NCBI GenBank assembly: GCA_041748315.1
Contig: JBGTDM010000087.1
Location: 4,050-68,049 of the forward strand
From: CALMEE01 sp041748315
GTDB lineage: Bacteria > Planctomycetota > Planctomycetia > Pirellulales > Pirellulaceae
Reading direction: 5' to 3'
Length of the DNA stretch: 64,000 bases
Shown: one piece after another, positions 54,757 to 63,964 of the stretch
Position numbering within the stretch: the stretch's first letter is position 1
Layout of the letters: every line of letters starts with the position of its first letter
Notes under the pieces: model-generated
The model's input: only the letters and a program-made list of their open reading frames with translations
The model's database searches: none
Told to the model about the DNA's origin: nothing
Translations under genes and position numbers: made by a program

Positions 54757-55059
54757 ATGGCAAAAAAGAAGAAAACGAACAATGATGATCAATGTGAGGA
54801 ATCGGTCTCGTTTGAGGATGCGGCTGAGCGGCTTGAGCAGATTGTTGATCGGCTTGAGGAAGGCAATTTGAACTTGGACGAGTCATTAAGCAGTTATGCC
54901 GAAGGAATCAAGTTGCTCAAGCGTTGTCACTCCATCTTACAAGAGGCTGAAAAGCAAGTTGAGCTTTTGACCTCGGTTGACGAAGCTGGACGCACGTTGA
55001 CAACGCCGTTTGATGCATCGGCGAGCTCGATGGACGATCGCAGTCGTACACGGTCATAG
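54757..55059 (+). CDS. xseB: exodeoxyribonuclease VII small subunit
   Basis: A 100-residue protein with a Lys-rich start and the XseB helical core: SVSFEDAAERLEQIVDRLEEG, LNLDESLSSYAEGIKLLKRC, and a helix ending QEAEKQVELL. The C-terminal 30 residues are polar and probably disordered. XseB forms the stalk bundle of exonuclease VII with XseA, which is not encoded in the window. ATG 54757 is used; an upstream in-frame TTG has no ribosome site. It starts the conserved gene order xseB-ispA-dxs. Confidence 0.9.
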   Translation: MAKKKKTNNDDQCEESVSFEDAAERLEQIVDRLEEGNLNLDESLSSYAEGIKLLKRCHSILQEAEKQVELLTSVDEAGRTLTTPFDASASSMDDRSRTRS

Positions 55060-55251
55060 ATACGCTCCGCAGATTCAGTATCTAGAACAGATTTCGTGAA
55101 CAGATTGGATGGCAACCATCGTTTTCAGGCGGAAGTTTGCGGGTTTTCACGGACATTGATTCCCTTCTAAGTTAATTCGCGGTAAGATATCCAGTATATA
55201 AATAGATATTGATTCTCCCAACACCTGCGAGGCTCCCGGGGTTTGCCATTG

Positions 55252-56142
55252 ATGTCATCCAAAGCAGAAATCGAATCGAACCCAGTGACCGGTCAGCTTC
55301 GCGCGTTGATCAATCAGGCACTCGACCGATACTCGAGGTTTGGCGATGAATGTCCGAGGCCGTTGGCCGAAGCAATTCGCTATATGCTTTTGGCGCCGGG
55401 GAAACGTGTTCGCCCCTTACTTACGTTGCTGGCGGCCAAGGCTTGCGGGGGATCCATCGATGACGCGCTCCCGGCTGCCTGTGCAGTCGAAATGATTCAC
55501 ACGTATACGTTAATTCATGATGACTTGCCCGCGATGGATAATGACGATTTTCGACGCGGGCAACCGACTTGTCACAGAAGATTTGACGAGGCGACAGCGA
55601 TCTTGGCAGGTGATGCTTTGCAGACCATGGCGTTTGGCCTGATTGCTCGAGAGGTCAAAGTCGATGCGGCAGCCTGTATTGCGGCGCTTGCTGATGCGGC
55701 GGGCCCCAAGAACTTGATTGGTGGTCAAGTTGACGATTTAGCTGGTGGCAAGGGACCTATTTCATTGGCTCATCTTGAGAGCATCCATCGTCGGAAGACC
55801 GCCGCCCTCTTAAAGGTGGCACTTTGCCTGGGAGGAATGACGGCAGGTGCATCAAGCGATCAAAGGCAAGCGTTGTGTGTTTTTGGCGAGAATCTCGGTT
55901 TGGCTTTCCAAATCGTCGATGATCTGTTGGATTTTTGCGGTGATTCAATCAAAATGGGAAAACAGTCGGGTAAAGACGAACAAAACGGCACCCTGACCTA
56001 TCCGGTTCTACTGGGCGAACAGCAGAGCCGACAGCGCGCTCACCAGTTTATTGACCAAGCGAAATACAACCTGACGATATTTGGACCGGCTGCCGATCCG
56101 CTTCGCACCGTCGCTGACTTTGTTATCACACGAAATTTTTGA
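55252..56142 (+). CDS. ispA: polyprenyl (farnesyl/geranylgeranyl) diphosphate synthase
   Basis: A 296-residue trans-prenyltransferase that condenses IPP with allylic diphosphates. The first Asp-rich motif is D90-D96 (DDLPAMD) with GKRVRP at 50-55, and the second is DDLLD at 223-227. GGQVDDL and KTAALL are typical IspA blocks. The two residues before the first DD (Ile-His) suggest a short-chain product, C15 or C20, but chain length is not certain. The stop lies three bases before dxs, giving translational coupling. An AT-rich TATATAAAT near 55195 may be part of its promoter. Confidence 0.93.
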   Translation: MSSKAEIESNPVTGQLRALINQALDRYSRFGDECPRPLAEAIRYMLLAPGKRVRPLLTLLAAKACGGSIDDALPAACAVEMIHTYTLIHDDLPAMDNDDFRRGQPTCHRRFDEATAILAGDALQTMAFGLIAREVKVDAAACIAALADAAGPKNLIGGQVDDLAGGKGPISLAHLESIHRRKTAALLKVALCLGGMTAGASSDQRQALCVFGENLGLAFQIVDDLLDFCGDSIKMGKQSGKDEQNGTLTYPVLLGEQQSRQRAHQFIDQAKYNLTIFGPAADPLRTVADFVITRNF

Positions 56143-56145
56143 ACT

Positions 56146-58056
56146 ATGATCGATTTGCTATCAACGATTCGTAATCCACTTCAACTGCATGGTCTTTCGT
56201 TGAAAGAACTGGAAAAGTTGGGCGAGGAAATTCGCGAAACATTGTATGGACTGCTGAATTCGAGATCGGCCCACTTTTCGTCAAATCTGGGGGTCGTCGA
56301 GTTGACGTTGGCATTGCACAGTGTATTCGATTTCAGTCGAGATCGCCTGATTTGGGACACGGGTCATCAGATCTATCCGCATAAATTGATCACGGGGCGG
56401 TTCGATCAATTTCATACCATTCGTACGCGCGGTGGCTTGATGGGTTACCCCAATCCGCACGAAAGCAATTACGATTTATTCATGACTGGACACGCCGGCT
56501 GTAGCGTCGCGACCATGGTCGGATTGCATAGTGGCGACGTGTTGAATGGCGAAAGCGACCGTAAAGCTGTCGCTGTAATTGGCGATGGCGCCATGCCGTC
56601 GGGCATTGTATTTGAAGCACTCAATAATGCCGCCGAAATCAACAGCGATTTATTGGTCATATTGAACGACAATGAAATGTCGATTTGTCCCAGAGTTGGC
56701 GGATTGGCAACTTATTTGGATCGTTTGCGATCGAATCCAATCTATTCCGGATTGAAACATGAAGTCGTCAATATCTTGAACAAGGTACCAGTCTTTGGCG
56801 ACCCGACTGAGCGTTTCCTGCAACAGCTTAAAGAGGGCTTTAAAGCGGGCATGCATGGCGGCATGATGTTCGAGGAATTCGGCTTTCGATATTTCGGGCC
56901 GATTGATGGCCATGATATTCGAACTCTGAGGAAATACCTTAACATGCTGAAGGATCAAAAAGGGCCCCAACTTCTACATGTGCTGACACGAAAAGGGCAT
57001 GGCTTTAAGCCGGCTGCCGAGGATCCTGTTTATTTTCACACACCACCGGCCTTTGAACGAAAAGGTGATGAAGCGGTTCCCAAATCAACTGGAGGGAATA
57101 AGGCCTACACCAATCATGCCAGCGATGCCATTGCCGATCAAATGGCTCACAATGATCGAGTCACGGTTATCACGGCTGCGATGTGTCAGGGAAACAAACT
57201 GGAACCGATCCGGGATCGGTTTCCAAACCGGTTCTTCGACGTTGGGATTTGTGAATCGCATGCCGTAGCATTCGCCGCTGGACAAGCGAAGACAGGAATT
57301 CGACCGATTGTCGATATCTATAGCACGTTCCTTCAACGCAGCTACGATCAGATTTTCCAAGAGGTCTGCCTGCAAAATTTGCCGGTCGTGTTCATGATGG
57401 ACCGCGCAGGGCTCACGGCAAATGACGGTCCAACACACCACGGAACTTTCGATATTGGCTATATGCGTATCATGCCCAACATGGTTGTGATGGCGCCTGG
57501 TGATGCCAACGATCTGGGAGCAATGTTGGATTTTGCTTTGCAACATGATTCTCCAACGGCGATTCGCTATCCCAAGGATACGGCCGCAGAGATCAACCGT
57601 CAGTTGCAACCCGTCGAGCTTGGCAAGGCAGAGGTCTTCCAGACGGGGACTCAAGGCACAATTATTTGCGCCGGAACTCAATTACAGGCTTGCTTGATGG
57701 CCGCCGAAGCATTGCATCACGAAGGAATTGATGTCGGTGTGATCAACGCTCGATTTATCAAGCCCCTGGATGCCGACACTTTGTGCCGAGCGATTTGTGA
57801 CTCCGATTTCATTGTGACCGTCGAAGAGGCAATGTTGATGGGTGGCTTCGGCTCAGCATTGCTGGAAATGGCCAACGACCGCCAACTGCGAACGGACCAT
57901 ATCAAACGTCTGGGAATTGATGACCGATTCGTTGAACATGGTGATCGCGAAGAACTATTGGCGGATCTAAAAATCGATCAGGCGGGCATCATGGCAACAT
58001 GTCGTCAATTGGCCATTCGCTTCAGCAGTTTTGAGCAACAACAGCCCAGTTGTTGA
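56146..58056 (+). CDS. dxs: 1-deoxy-D-xylulose-5-phosphate synthase
   Basis: The first enzyme of the MEP pathway, a thiamine-diphosphate enzyme joining pyruvate and glyceraldehyde-3-phosphate. The sequence shows SSNLGVVELTLALHSVF, DTGHQIYPHKLITGR, the ThDP motif GDGAMPSG...NDNEMSI, GPIDGHD, and in the pyrimidine domain GICESHAVAFAAG and DRAGLTANDGPTHHG. Length 636 matches the family. It is directly coupled to ispA, and with ispH at 16.5-17.5 kb gives three isoprenoid genes in the window. Confidence 0.97.
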   Translation: MIDLLSTIRNPLQLHGLSLKELEKLGEEIRETLYGLLNSRSAHFSSNLGVVELTLALHSVFDFSRDRLIWDTGHQIYPHKLITGRFDQFHTIRTRGGLMGYPNPHESNYDLFMTGHAGCSVATMVGLHSGDVLNGESDRKAVAVIGDGAMPSGIVFEALNNAAEINSDLLVILNDNEMSICPRVGGLATYLDRLRSNPIYSGLKHEVVNILNKVPVFGDPTERFLQQLKEGFKAGMHGGMMFEEFGFRYFGPIDGHDIRTLRKYLNMLKDQKGPQLLHVLTRKGHGFKPAAEDPVYFHTPPAFERKGDEAVPKSTGGNKAYTNHASDAIADQMAHNDRVTVITAAMCQGNKLEPIRDRFPNRFFDVGICESHAVAFAAGQAKTGIRPIVDIYSTFLQRSYDQIFQEVCLQNLPVVFMMDRAGLTANDGPTHHGTFDIGYMRIMPNMVVMAPGDANDLGAMLDFALQHDSPTAIRYPKDTAAEINRQLQPVELGKAEVFQTGTQGTIICAGTQLQACLMAAEALHHEGIDVGVINARFIKPLDADTLCRAICDSDFIVTVEEAMLMGGFGSALLEMANDRQLRTDHIKRLGIDDRFVEHGDREELLADLKIDQAGIMATCRQLAIRFSSFEQQQPSC

Positions 58057-58203
58057 CGTGTATGTACTGATAATCGTCGTTTTGGTTGTGTTGCTCAACC
58101 GCGGCATGATGGCGATCCCATGAATTCGCCTTTATCAAGATTCATGTTGACTTGAGCCCGAGTTTTCGTCTTCTTCCAGAAATTTACTCGATTTTAGATT
58201 GCG

Positions 58204-59097
58204 ATGCTCGAAGAAGCCATTCAACGTGGATATGTGAAAACGGTTGTGCTCGGCTCGGGAGATCGTCGGCCCCGGATTTTGACCGAAGCGGATCGATTGA
58301 GAACTTCGATCGCCAACTTGATCGAAATCGTTGCCGAGGACTTTAGTTATCAGTTGGACCTGTCGACGGTCTTGGCGGATATGGCGATCGTCTTTGGTGG
58401 GGATGGATCGATTTTGAGAGCCGTTCGGCAAATGGGCGAGCGGCAACTGCCCATCCTCGGAGTCAATCTGGGAAAACTGGGGTTTCTGGCTGACCTCCAA
58501 CCTGCAGACGTCGTCCGTTCTTTGCACAAGATGTTGAATGGCCAATTCGAAATCATCTCGCACCTGATGATCAGGTGCGAGGTCTATCGAGACGGAGTGC
58601 GGATCATCGATCGACGTGGTCTCAATGAGGTTGCGATTCTTAATGGTCCCCCATTTGCGATATTGTCCATTGAATTGCAAGTCGATGCGGAGTTTGCCAC
58701 GGTTTACAATTGTGATGGAATCATTGTGAGCACTCCAATTGGCTCAACCGCTCATAACCTTTCGGCCGGGGGTCCGATACTGCGTAAAAATCTGCAAGCA
58801 TTTGTGATATCACCGATCAATCCACACACGTTGACCGTCCGACCGGTCGTCGATACAGCGGATCGAATTTATGAGTTGAGGGTGAATAATCCCGGAAAAA
58901 CGACATCGGTCGTGCTCGATGGGCAATCCTTAGTCACGATTGAATCCGGCGATCGGGTGCGAGTTACCAAGGCACGACCCGTTTTCCAGTTGATTCAAAT
59001 CGAGGGTCATGGGTATTATCGAACGCTTCGCGAGAAGTTGGGATGGGGAGGGAGCAGCAACTCAAATCATTCGAACATCATCGAACACGACGAATGA
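58204..59097 (+). CDS. nadK: NAD kinase
   Basis: A 297-residue kinase making NADP from NAD. The diagnostic GGDGS is in IVFGGDGSILRAVR, followed by GVNLGKLGFLADLQP, LNEVAI, DGIIVSTPIGSTAHNLSAGGPI and a C-terminal DGQ block. All active-site motifs are present. It lies 147 bp after dxs on the same strand and may belong to the same transcript. ATG 58204 is used; no strong ribosome site is visible. Confidence 0.95.
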   Translation: MLEEAIQRGYVKTVVLGSGDRRPRILTEADRLRTSIANLIEIVAEDFSYQLDLSTVLADMAIVFGGDGSILRAVRQMGERQLPILGVNLGKLGFLADLQPADVVRSLHKMLNGQFEIISHLMIRCEVYRDGVRIIDRRGLNEVAILNGPPFAILSIELQVDAEFATVYNCDGIIVSTPIGSTAHNLSAGGPILRKNLQAFVISPINPHTLTVRPVVDTADRIYELRVNNPGKTTSVVLDGQSLVTIESGDRVRVTKARPVFQLIQIEGHGYYRTLREKLGWGGSSNSNHSNIIEHDE

Positions 59098-59118
59098 CGT
59101 CACGAGATGTTTTCAACA

Positions 59119-59124
59119 GGGAGG
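59119..59124 (+). promoter_or_regulatory. Shine-Dalgarno sequence selecting start 59131
   Basis: GGGAGG lies six bases before ATG 59131. It rejects the in-frame ATG at 59107, which would put this site inside the coding region. Confidence 0.75.
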
Positions 59125-59130
59125 TTTAGC

Positions 59131-60129
59131 ATGGAATTCGGATTGAGACTTGGAATCGTCGTTGGATTCATTTGGATGGCACCGATGCAACTGTTGGGTC
59201 AACCCGGTTCGTCGGCAAATCAGAAACAACAGGAATCGTCACAACGCATCACTGATGCCGCCAGCAACATCAATCGTCTACAGCGGTTTTCGTTGCGGTA
59301 TGCATTGAAACCGGGTGAGGAACTTCGCTGGGACGTCGAACACATTGCCTCCGTTGAAACGAAAGTAGGTGAGCACCAGGAAAAATTGTCGTCTCGAACG
59401 AATTCGACCAAATTGTGGCGAGTGATTGAAGTCGATAGTCGCGGCAACATGACGCTTCAAAACAGTGTGGAGCGCCTGAGTTTGTGGAACAAGACGGGGG
59501 ACGACGAACCGGTCAGTTACGACAGTGAAAAAGGGGGACAACCCCCACCGATGTTTGACGCTGCCGTTGCCAAGGTTGGTGTCGTTCTAGCTACCGTGAC
59601 AATTGACCCCACGGGAAATTTGATCAGTCGCAATACGAACTTGTCTGAATCCAGTTTCGGTGTTGGCGACATCACGATTCCATTCCCAGACGAACCGATT
59701 GGAATCGGGCACCAGTGGAGTGTCAGCGGTGAGACTTCGGCACGACATGGCGATGGTCGAGTCAAGACGATAAAATCCAGGCGGCTTTACACGTTGTCAG
59801 CGGTTGAAAATCAGGTTGCGATAATCGATTTCCAAACGGAGATTTTGACTCCGATTGAGGACCCAAAGATTGAATCGCAAATCATCCAAAAAAAGAACCG
59901 TGGAAAAATTAAGTTCGATTTGGCGGCTGGGCGCGTGCTTGCCCAGGAGATCGATTGGAAAGAACAGGTTCAGGGATTCGAGGGCGCCGAGAGTAATCTC
60001 GTTTATATGGCTCGCCTTTCTGAGCAAATACGCCTGCCGCGCGTTTCCAAACGAAATCAAGTGGAGAATGATACGGCTGATCTGATCATCAAACCCCATG
60101 ATGGCAAACCCGTCCTGCGCAAACGATAG
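59131..60129 (+). CDS. exported hypothetical protein
   Basis: A 332-residue protein with a signal peptide (about 1-27, ending in the LLGQ region) and a beta-rich body. The block GEELRWDVEHIASVETKV near residues 63-80 starts the main domain, which includes FPDEPIGIGHQWSVSGET. This resembles a family of planctomycete exported proteins of unknown function; I cannot name a function. The GGGAGG at 59119-59124 fixes the start. It follows nadK closely on the same strand. Confidence 0.75.
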   Translation: MEFGLRLGIVVGFIWMAPMQLLGQPGSSANQKQQESSQRITDAASNINRLQRFSLRYALKPGEELRWDVEHIASVETKVGEHQEKLSSRTNSTKLWRVIEVDSRGNMTLQNSVERLSLWNKTGDDEPVSYDSEKGGQPPPMFDAAVAKVGVVLATVTIDPTGNLISRNTNLSESSFGVGDITIPFPDEPIGIGHQWSVSGETSARHGDGRVKTIKSRRLYTLSAVENQVAIIDFQTEILTPIEDPKIESQIIQKKNRGKIKFDLAAGRVLAQEIDWKEQVQGFEGAESNLVYMARLSEQIRLPRVSKRNQVENDTADLIIKPHDGKPVLRKR

Positions 60130-60331
60130 TTGGGCCGCTGACCATCCCGTATCTGGGAACACCGGTCAGGGACAATACGGGAACTTGGCGTGCGACCAAT
60201 CAATGCGTGGTTCTCAGGTCAATCACCATTGATCGCACAGATTTGCTAGAGATTGCAGTAGCGATATTCCAGCATTGGCTGCGGAATGGCAGCTCACCAC
60301 TGCGCTTCTTTCGCACAACAATCAACTCGAC

Positions 60332-60970
60332 ATGAATCGCCGTGATATAATCCCTAAGAATCAAATTTTGCCTGGTAGGCATTTTAAAGTGAGGAGTCGA
60401 TCCGTTAAGACTTTAGATGACTATGTCAATGAATTTGAAGAACTCTGGCAAGATGCTGAAGCCATTTGGGATCGGCAGCAATACGAACGAGATTTTGAAT
60501 CGTATGCGGGTGCTGATTATCGCGAGTTATTGCCCTGGCTGATGCGACTGCGCGACCAAACGACTAGTATTCTGGAATGGGGTTCCGGGCTCGGTGTCGT
60601 CACGATCATGGCGAGTCATCTGGGTTTTGACGCTTATGGTATCGAAGTTGAGCCTGTGTTATTGGATTTTAGCCAGGAACTGGCCGAACGGTTCGAAGCG
60701 AAATGTCAATTTGCCTTGGGCAGTTTTATTCCCGATGCATTCGTTTGGCGTCCGTCGGCTGGAGAAGAAGCCATCCGCACGTCCATCGATGATGCAGATG
60801 GTTATGATGCTCTAGGCATGGAACTTCACGATTTCGAACTTGTTTATGGCTATCCATGGCCAACGGAACACGAGTTGTATCAAAATATTCTGCGGCAGTT
60901 TGGCTCGCCGAATGTCCAATTGTTGACCTACGACGCACGTGAAGGTGTTTCGGTAATGCGATTCAACTAA
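60332..60970 (+). CDS. class I SAM-dependent methyltransferase-like protein
   Basis: A 212-residue protein. The SAM-binding block SILEWGSGLGVVTIMASHLGF and the acidic GIEVEP loop mark a Rossmann methyltransferase core. The segment DDYVNEFEELWQDAEAIWD precedes it. The usual acidic residue after motif I is present, so cofactor binding is likely; the substrate is unknown. ATG 60332 is preferred over a TTG at 60275. It stands alone, with no operon partner. Confidence 0.7.
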   Translation: MNRRDIIPKNQILPGRHFKVRSRSVKTLDDYVNEFEELWQDAEAIWDRQQYERDFESYAGADYRELLPWLMRLRDQTTSILEWGSGLGVVTIMASHLGFDAYGIEVEPVLLDFSQELAERFEAKCQFALGSFIPDAFVWRPSAGEEAIRTSIDDADGYDALGMELHDFELVYGYPWPTEHELYQNILRQFGSPNVQLLTYDAREGVSVMRFN

Positions 60971-61283
60971 CGATCGTTTTGGAAATTCAGTCTGGTACCG
61001 ATGGAGCCATTAAATTAACAACCCGTCTCAGTTGCTCGGATGATCGTTGGTTATGAGGTGTTTTGAGGTGTCAGGCGTCAAACGCGGGCGACTGGCAAGC
61101 ATCGGTGAACACGGTCTCCTATTTCGTTCACGCCCTTTATTTTCAGGACGAAGCGCATGACCCATCGATCTTGCTTCGGGTTTTGGTATGGCTCGTCAAC
61201 TGGTGTTCGCGATGAGTTTACCGTACATTCGACTCTCCCGGTAATCAGGTCTCGATAGCGCCCACAACTTTAAAATCGTATCA
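60971..61283. other. 313-bp intergenic region
   Basis: No gene, repeat or terminator could be recognised between the methyltransferase and the small membrane protein genes. Confidence 0.3.
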
Positions 61284-61685
61284 ATGAGCGATCCGAAATA
61301 TCCCGGTGCTTCTTTCAATCGTCCCACTGGGCCACCCGTTGATTCGGCAAACCCGTTCGCTCCACCGATCTCCGTTCCGTCGGCGACTCCTGCTCAATCT
61401 GATTCTCCAACCGCTTCGGCAATCGATGGGATCTTGCCAACTAACCCATTAGCGGCGATTTCATGCTACTTGGGGATCTTTTCGTTGATCACGTGTTTTG
61501 GTGGCGTACTTTTTGGACCGCTCGCCATTCTTTTAGGAGTTATAGGATTGAAGACCTGGAGGCTTCAAGAATCGAAATACGGCAAAACGATGTCATCAAT
61601 TCGAGCATGGATTGGCATTGTTACCGGTGCACTGAGTATCCCGCTTTCCATTATCGCTATTGTGATGGCTTTTATGAATAGGTAA
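61284..61685 (+). CDS. DUF4190-like small membrane protein
   Basis: A 133-residue protein with a Pro/Ser-rich cytoplasmic or external N-terminus (1-50) and two membrane helices (about 55-82 and 105-130) joined by GLKTWRLQESKYGKTMSSIRAWIGIVTG. The Gly-rich helices and connecting loop match the DUF4190 pattern. Function is unknown. A strong bidirectional terminator follows about 60 bp after the stop. Confidence 0.75.
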   Translation: MSDPKYPGASFNRPTGPPVDSANPFAPPISVPSATPAQSDSPTASAIDGILPTNPLAAISCYLGIFSLITCFGGVLFGPLAILLGVIGLKTWRLQESKYGKTMSSIRAWIGIVTGALSIPLSIIAIVMAFMNR

Positions 61686-61743
61686 CTCGAGATCGGCTCG
61701 TGAACAAGTTCGTGAACAATGCAGTCGACGATGCCCCAAAATT

Positions 61744-61787
61744 AAAAAGGGCTCGCCTGGATAACAATTCCAAGCGAGCCCTTTTTT
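61744..61787. terminator. bidirectional intrinsic terminator
   Basis: AAAAAGGGCTCGC (61744-61756) pairs with GCGAGCCCTTTTTT (61774-61787), flanked on both strands by runs of A/T suited to termination. It closes the DUF4190-like gene on the plus strand and could also stop minus-strand transcription. Confidence 0.9.
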
Positions 61788-62177
61788 CCGTAAAAAGCTG
61801 GTATGGCTAAGGTCGAGCGGCTTGGTCGAAAAGAATTTCGACGGCTTCGTTTAGCTGATTATTAATTCGCCACACTTCGGCGATTCTTACCTTAGATTCA
61901 CGGTCGACATCCTGTCAAAGTTCATTGGGTTACGAGTCAAGTCTCAATTTTGTTCAAACTCATCGTTTGCGGGAATGTCGATGAGTGGAACCAGGAAAAG
62001 CCCATGTCGATAGTGGTTTTCGTTATTGCAAGTGGTGTGCCAATCAAATGACTGGCGGGGACAAAATTCTGGCAGATTGAGGATCATTCGACTAAACCGC
62101 AAAAAACGTTACATCTAGCATCGAAATGGTTCAAACCGGTGTTGCCATGATGACCCGACTCAGTGTGCACCAAACGT

Positions 62178-62202
62178 GCAATTTGAAAACATTTCAAATT
62201 GC
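62178..62202 (-). terminator. perfect 11-bp hairpin just after a minus-strand gene
   Basis: GCAATTTGAAA and TTTCAAATTGC form a perfect stem with a three-base loop. It begins 10 bp past the stop of the minus-strand gene at 62213, as expected for a transcript end, but only a short T run follows. A protein-binding operator is possible instead. Confidence 0.45.
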
Positions 62203-62212
62203 TAGCACGACT

Positions 62213-62656
62213 TTACAAATTCGTGGCGTCGAGATTGCGGACAAAACTGGTCGTAATGGCTGCAAGCACGAGTTGTTCTCGCTTGAAATCGCGATCTTCA
62301 GCTTGAATTAGCAAAACGAAGGTATGCTCCGAGGTGGTGAAGTAACGGATCCGGGCCTCGATTAACAAATCGAGGTAGAAGAAATTTGCGTCGTAGCCTG
62401 ATAGGTGAAACTGTTCGATTTGCTCGGAGGTTTCTTCAAATTCGACAGAGTCGTAGTTTTTTTCCAATTCGAGGAGTATTTCGCGGGCGAGGCTTTGTGC
62501 ATCGCTCGAATTGGGAAAAACGTGAAGATTCCAAATACTTCCTGCCGGCGACTCAATGGTGATGTCGTAGGGTTTAAGATTGGTTGGGTGATTGTGAAGT
62601 TTCCAATTCTTCGGATACTGAATCTTGACTCCCGGGCCTTCGAAAACTGCTGTCAT
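62213..62656 (-). CDS. hypothetical protein, PsbP/DUF1795-like fold suspected
   Basis: A 147-residue protein from ATG 62656 with no signal peptide. It opens with MTAVFEGPGVKIQYPKNW, continues with alternating beta strands, a helix (about 50-65) and a last block with LVLAAITTSFV. This pattern of a Y-P-x-x-W beta start and a closing helix recalls the PsbP/DcrB-type single-domain proteins, a guess by eye. The open frame extends to 62866, but that part overlaps the divergent lipoprotein gene and is not needed. Confidence 0.55.
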   Translation of the reverse strand: MTAVFEGPGVKIQYPKNWKLHNHPTNLKPYDITIESPAGSIWNLHVFPNSSDAQSLAREILLELEKNYDSVEFEETSEQIEQFHLSGYDANFFYLDLLIEARIRYFTTSEHTFVLLIQAEDRDFKREQLVLAAITTSFVRNLDATNL

Positions 62657-62886
62657 GCTTACATGCCATCTTTGGATGGAGGGTTCCAAAGCATTTATTT
62701 GGAGGCATGTGCTGGCATCTGTCAACACCTGAACGACCCGCCCATTTTCAATGGACGCAAAAAGTTTACCTAACCGATATAGAAAGGACGGTCTGACTCT
62801 GTTAAGCTCTGCCGCTTTTTCAAGATGTTCCCTTGGTATTTCAGGTGAAACCGAACTGGTCAACAATCGCGGTTTGTCAGAATGAC

Positions 62887-63789
62887 ATGCAACGCATTTC
62901 TATTGCGATTGCGTCGTTGTTGTTTGTGGTCTCCGTGAATGGCTGTGGTTCATTCCGGCACGTCCAGACCCAACAGCAGACGGCACAAGCTCGTGCGATC
63001 ACCTATGATGGACTCAGTGCGATGCGACAGGGTCAAACTGAGCGTGCGACCCAACTTTTTGCCGAGGCAGCTTCACTTGCTCCCGATGATTTCCGAATTC
63101 ATGAAAATATGGCAATCAGTTTAGCCGAGCAGGGCGCAATTGACGAGGCAATTCAGCGTACCCAGGCGGCGATTCAGCTTTCTCCCGCGGAGACGCGCCT
63201 CCATGTGCAGCTAGGTCAATTGTACATGCGTCGGCATCAACCTCACTTGGCCGAAAATCAATCGAAGAAAGCTTTGCATCTCGATCGAAAATGTTGTGCC
63301 GCGTGGACATTGCAAGGGCAAGCGCAAGCCGCTCAGGGAAAACTTGACGAGGCATTGATCAGCTTGTTGCGTGCTGCATCGGTGGATCCGTATGATCAGC
63401 AAATTCCGTTCGAGATCGCTCACGTCTATCAGCGACAGGGGCGAAGTTCGTTGGCATTGGCTTCGATTGAAACCTTGCGTCGTAGCTATCCAGCCGGTCG
63501 CGAACCGGTTGAATTGTTGACGCTCGAAGGTGAAGTGTTGCTCAGCTTGAATCGCCCAGAACGAGCGATTACCCGTTTAGCCAGACTGGCGCAGGTTCAA
63601 TCACCGCAAGCTGACGCGTTGCTTGTCCTGTGTCGTGCTTACGTGGCAACCGGTGATTATTCCAACGCGCGACTCACGGCCGGATTGGCCAATGAGCAAT
63701 TTCCAGCCGATCGTCGATTTGCGCTGCTGCTCAAGGACCTCCCCAGCATGGTAACGGCTGATGTCGCCGACAACACGATGCGACGTTAA
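62887..63789 (+). CDS. TPR-repeat lipoprotein
   Basis: A 300-residue protein with a signal peptide ending VNGC (about residue 20), a likely lipobox, followed by about seven TPR units (roughly 35-290). Typical turns are ALAEQGAIDEAI, LGQLYMRRHQPHLAEN and GQAQAAQGKLDEAL. It is probably anchored in the outer or inner membrane as a scaffold. ATG 62887 is used because it begins the signal peptide; the frame opens earlier, at 62833. It is divergent from the preceding minus-strand gene. Confidence 0.8.
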   Translation: MQRISIAIASLLFVVSVNGCGSFRHVQTQQQTAQARAITYDGLSAMRQGQTERATQLFAEAASLAPDDFRIHENMAISLAEQGAIDEAIQRTQAAIQLSPAETRLHVQLGQLYMRRHQPHLAENQSKKALHLDRKCCAAWTLQGQAQAAQGKLDEALISLLRAASVDPYDQQIPFEIAHVYQRQGRSSLALASIETLRRSYPAGREPVELLTLEGEVLLSLNRPERAITRLARLAQVQSPQADALLVLCRAYVATGDYSNARLTAGLANEQFPADRRFALLLKDLPSMVTADVADNTMRR

Positions 63790-63872
63790 TAATCAATGGG
63801 GTGTGGTCTCTCTGTGTGCACGGCAATACGCGTGTTTTCGTTTTGACGATGCCGTCTTGTTCAGTCAGTGTC

Positions 63873-63964
63873 GCCCTTACAGGGCTTCTGTTCCGGTATG
63901 GAACCGTAACCCAGGGCGCCGCTTCGCTTTGCCCTGGGCTGAGTTGTTAAGGTCCCTTCGGGAC
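63873..63964. repeat. cluster of short hairpins at the right edge
   Basis: Several perfect hairpins follow one another: GCCCT-TAC-AGGGC (63873-63885), GTTCC/GGAAC (about 63890-63904), CCCAGGGC/GCCCTGGG (63910-63938) and GTCCC-TTC-GGGAC (63952-63964). The CCCAGGGC...GCCCTGGG hairpin with flanking short hairpins resembles intergenic repeats that I recall as common in Pirellulaceae genomes. Only one copy is in this window, so its repeat status is inferred. Confidence 0.5.

Larger units (their letters stand above)
61686..62212. other. 527-bp intergenic region with terminator and hairpin
   Basis: Contains the bidirectional terminator at 61744-61787 and the inverted repeat at 62178-62202. No gene is supported in the 390 bp between them. 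Confidence 0.35.

Noticed and set aside
62657..62866. N-terminal extension of the minus-strand gene at 62213
   Set aside because: It would overlap the start of the divergent TPR lipoprotein gene, and the internal ATG begins the recognisable domain.
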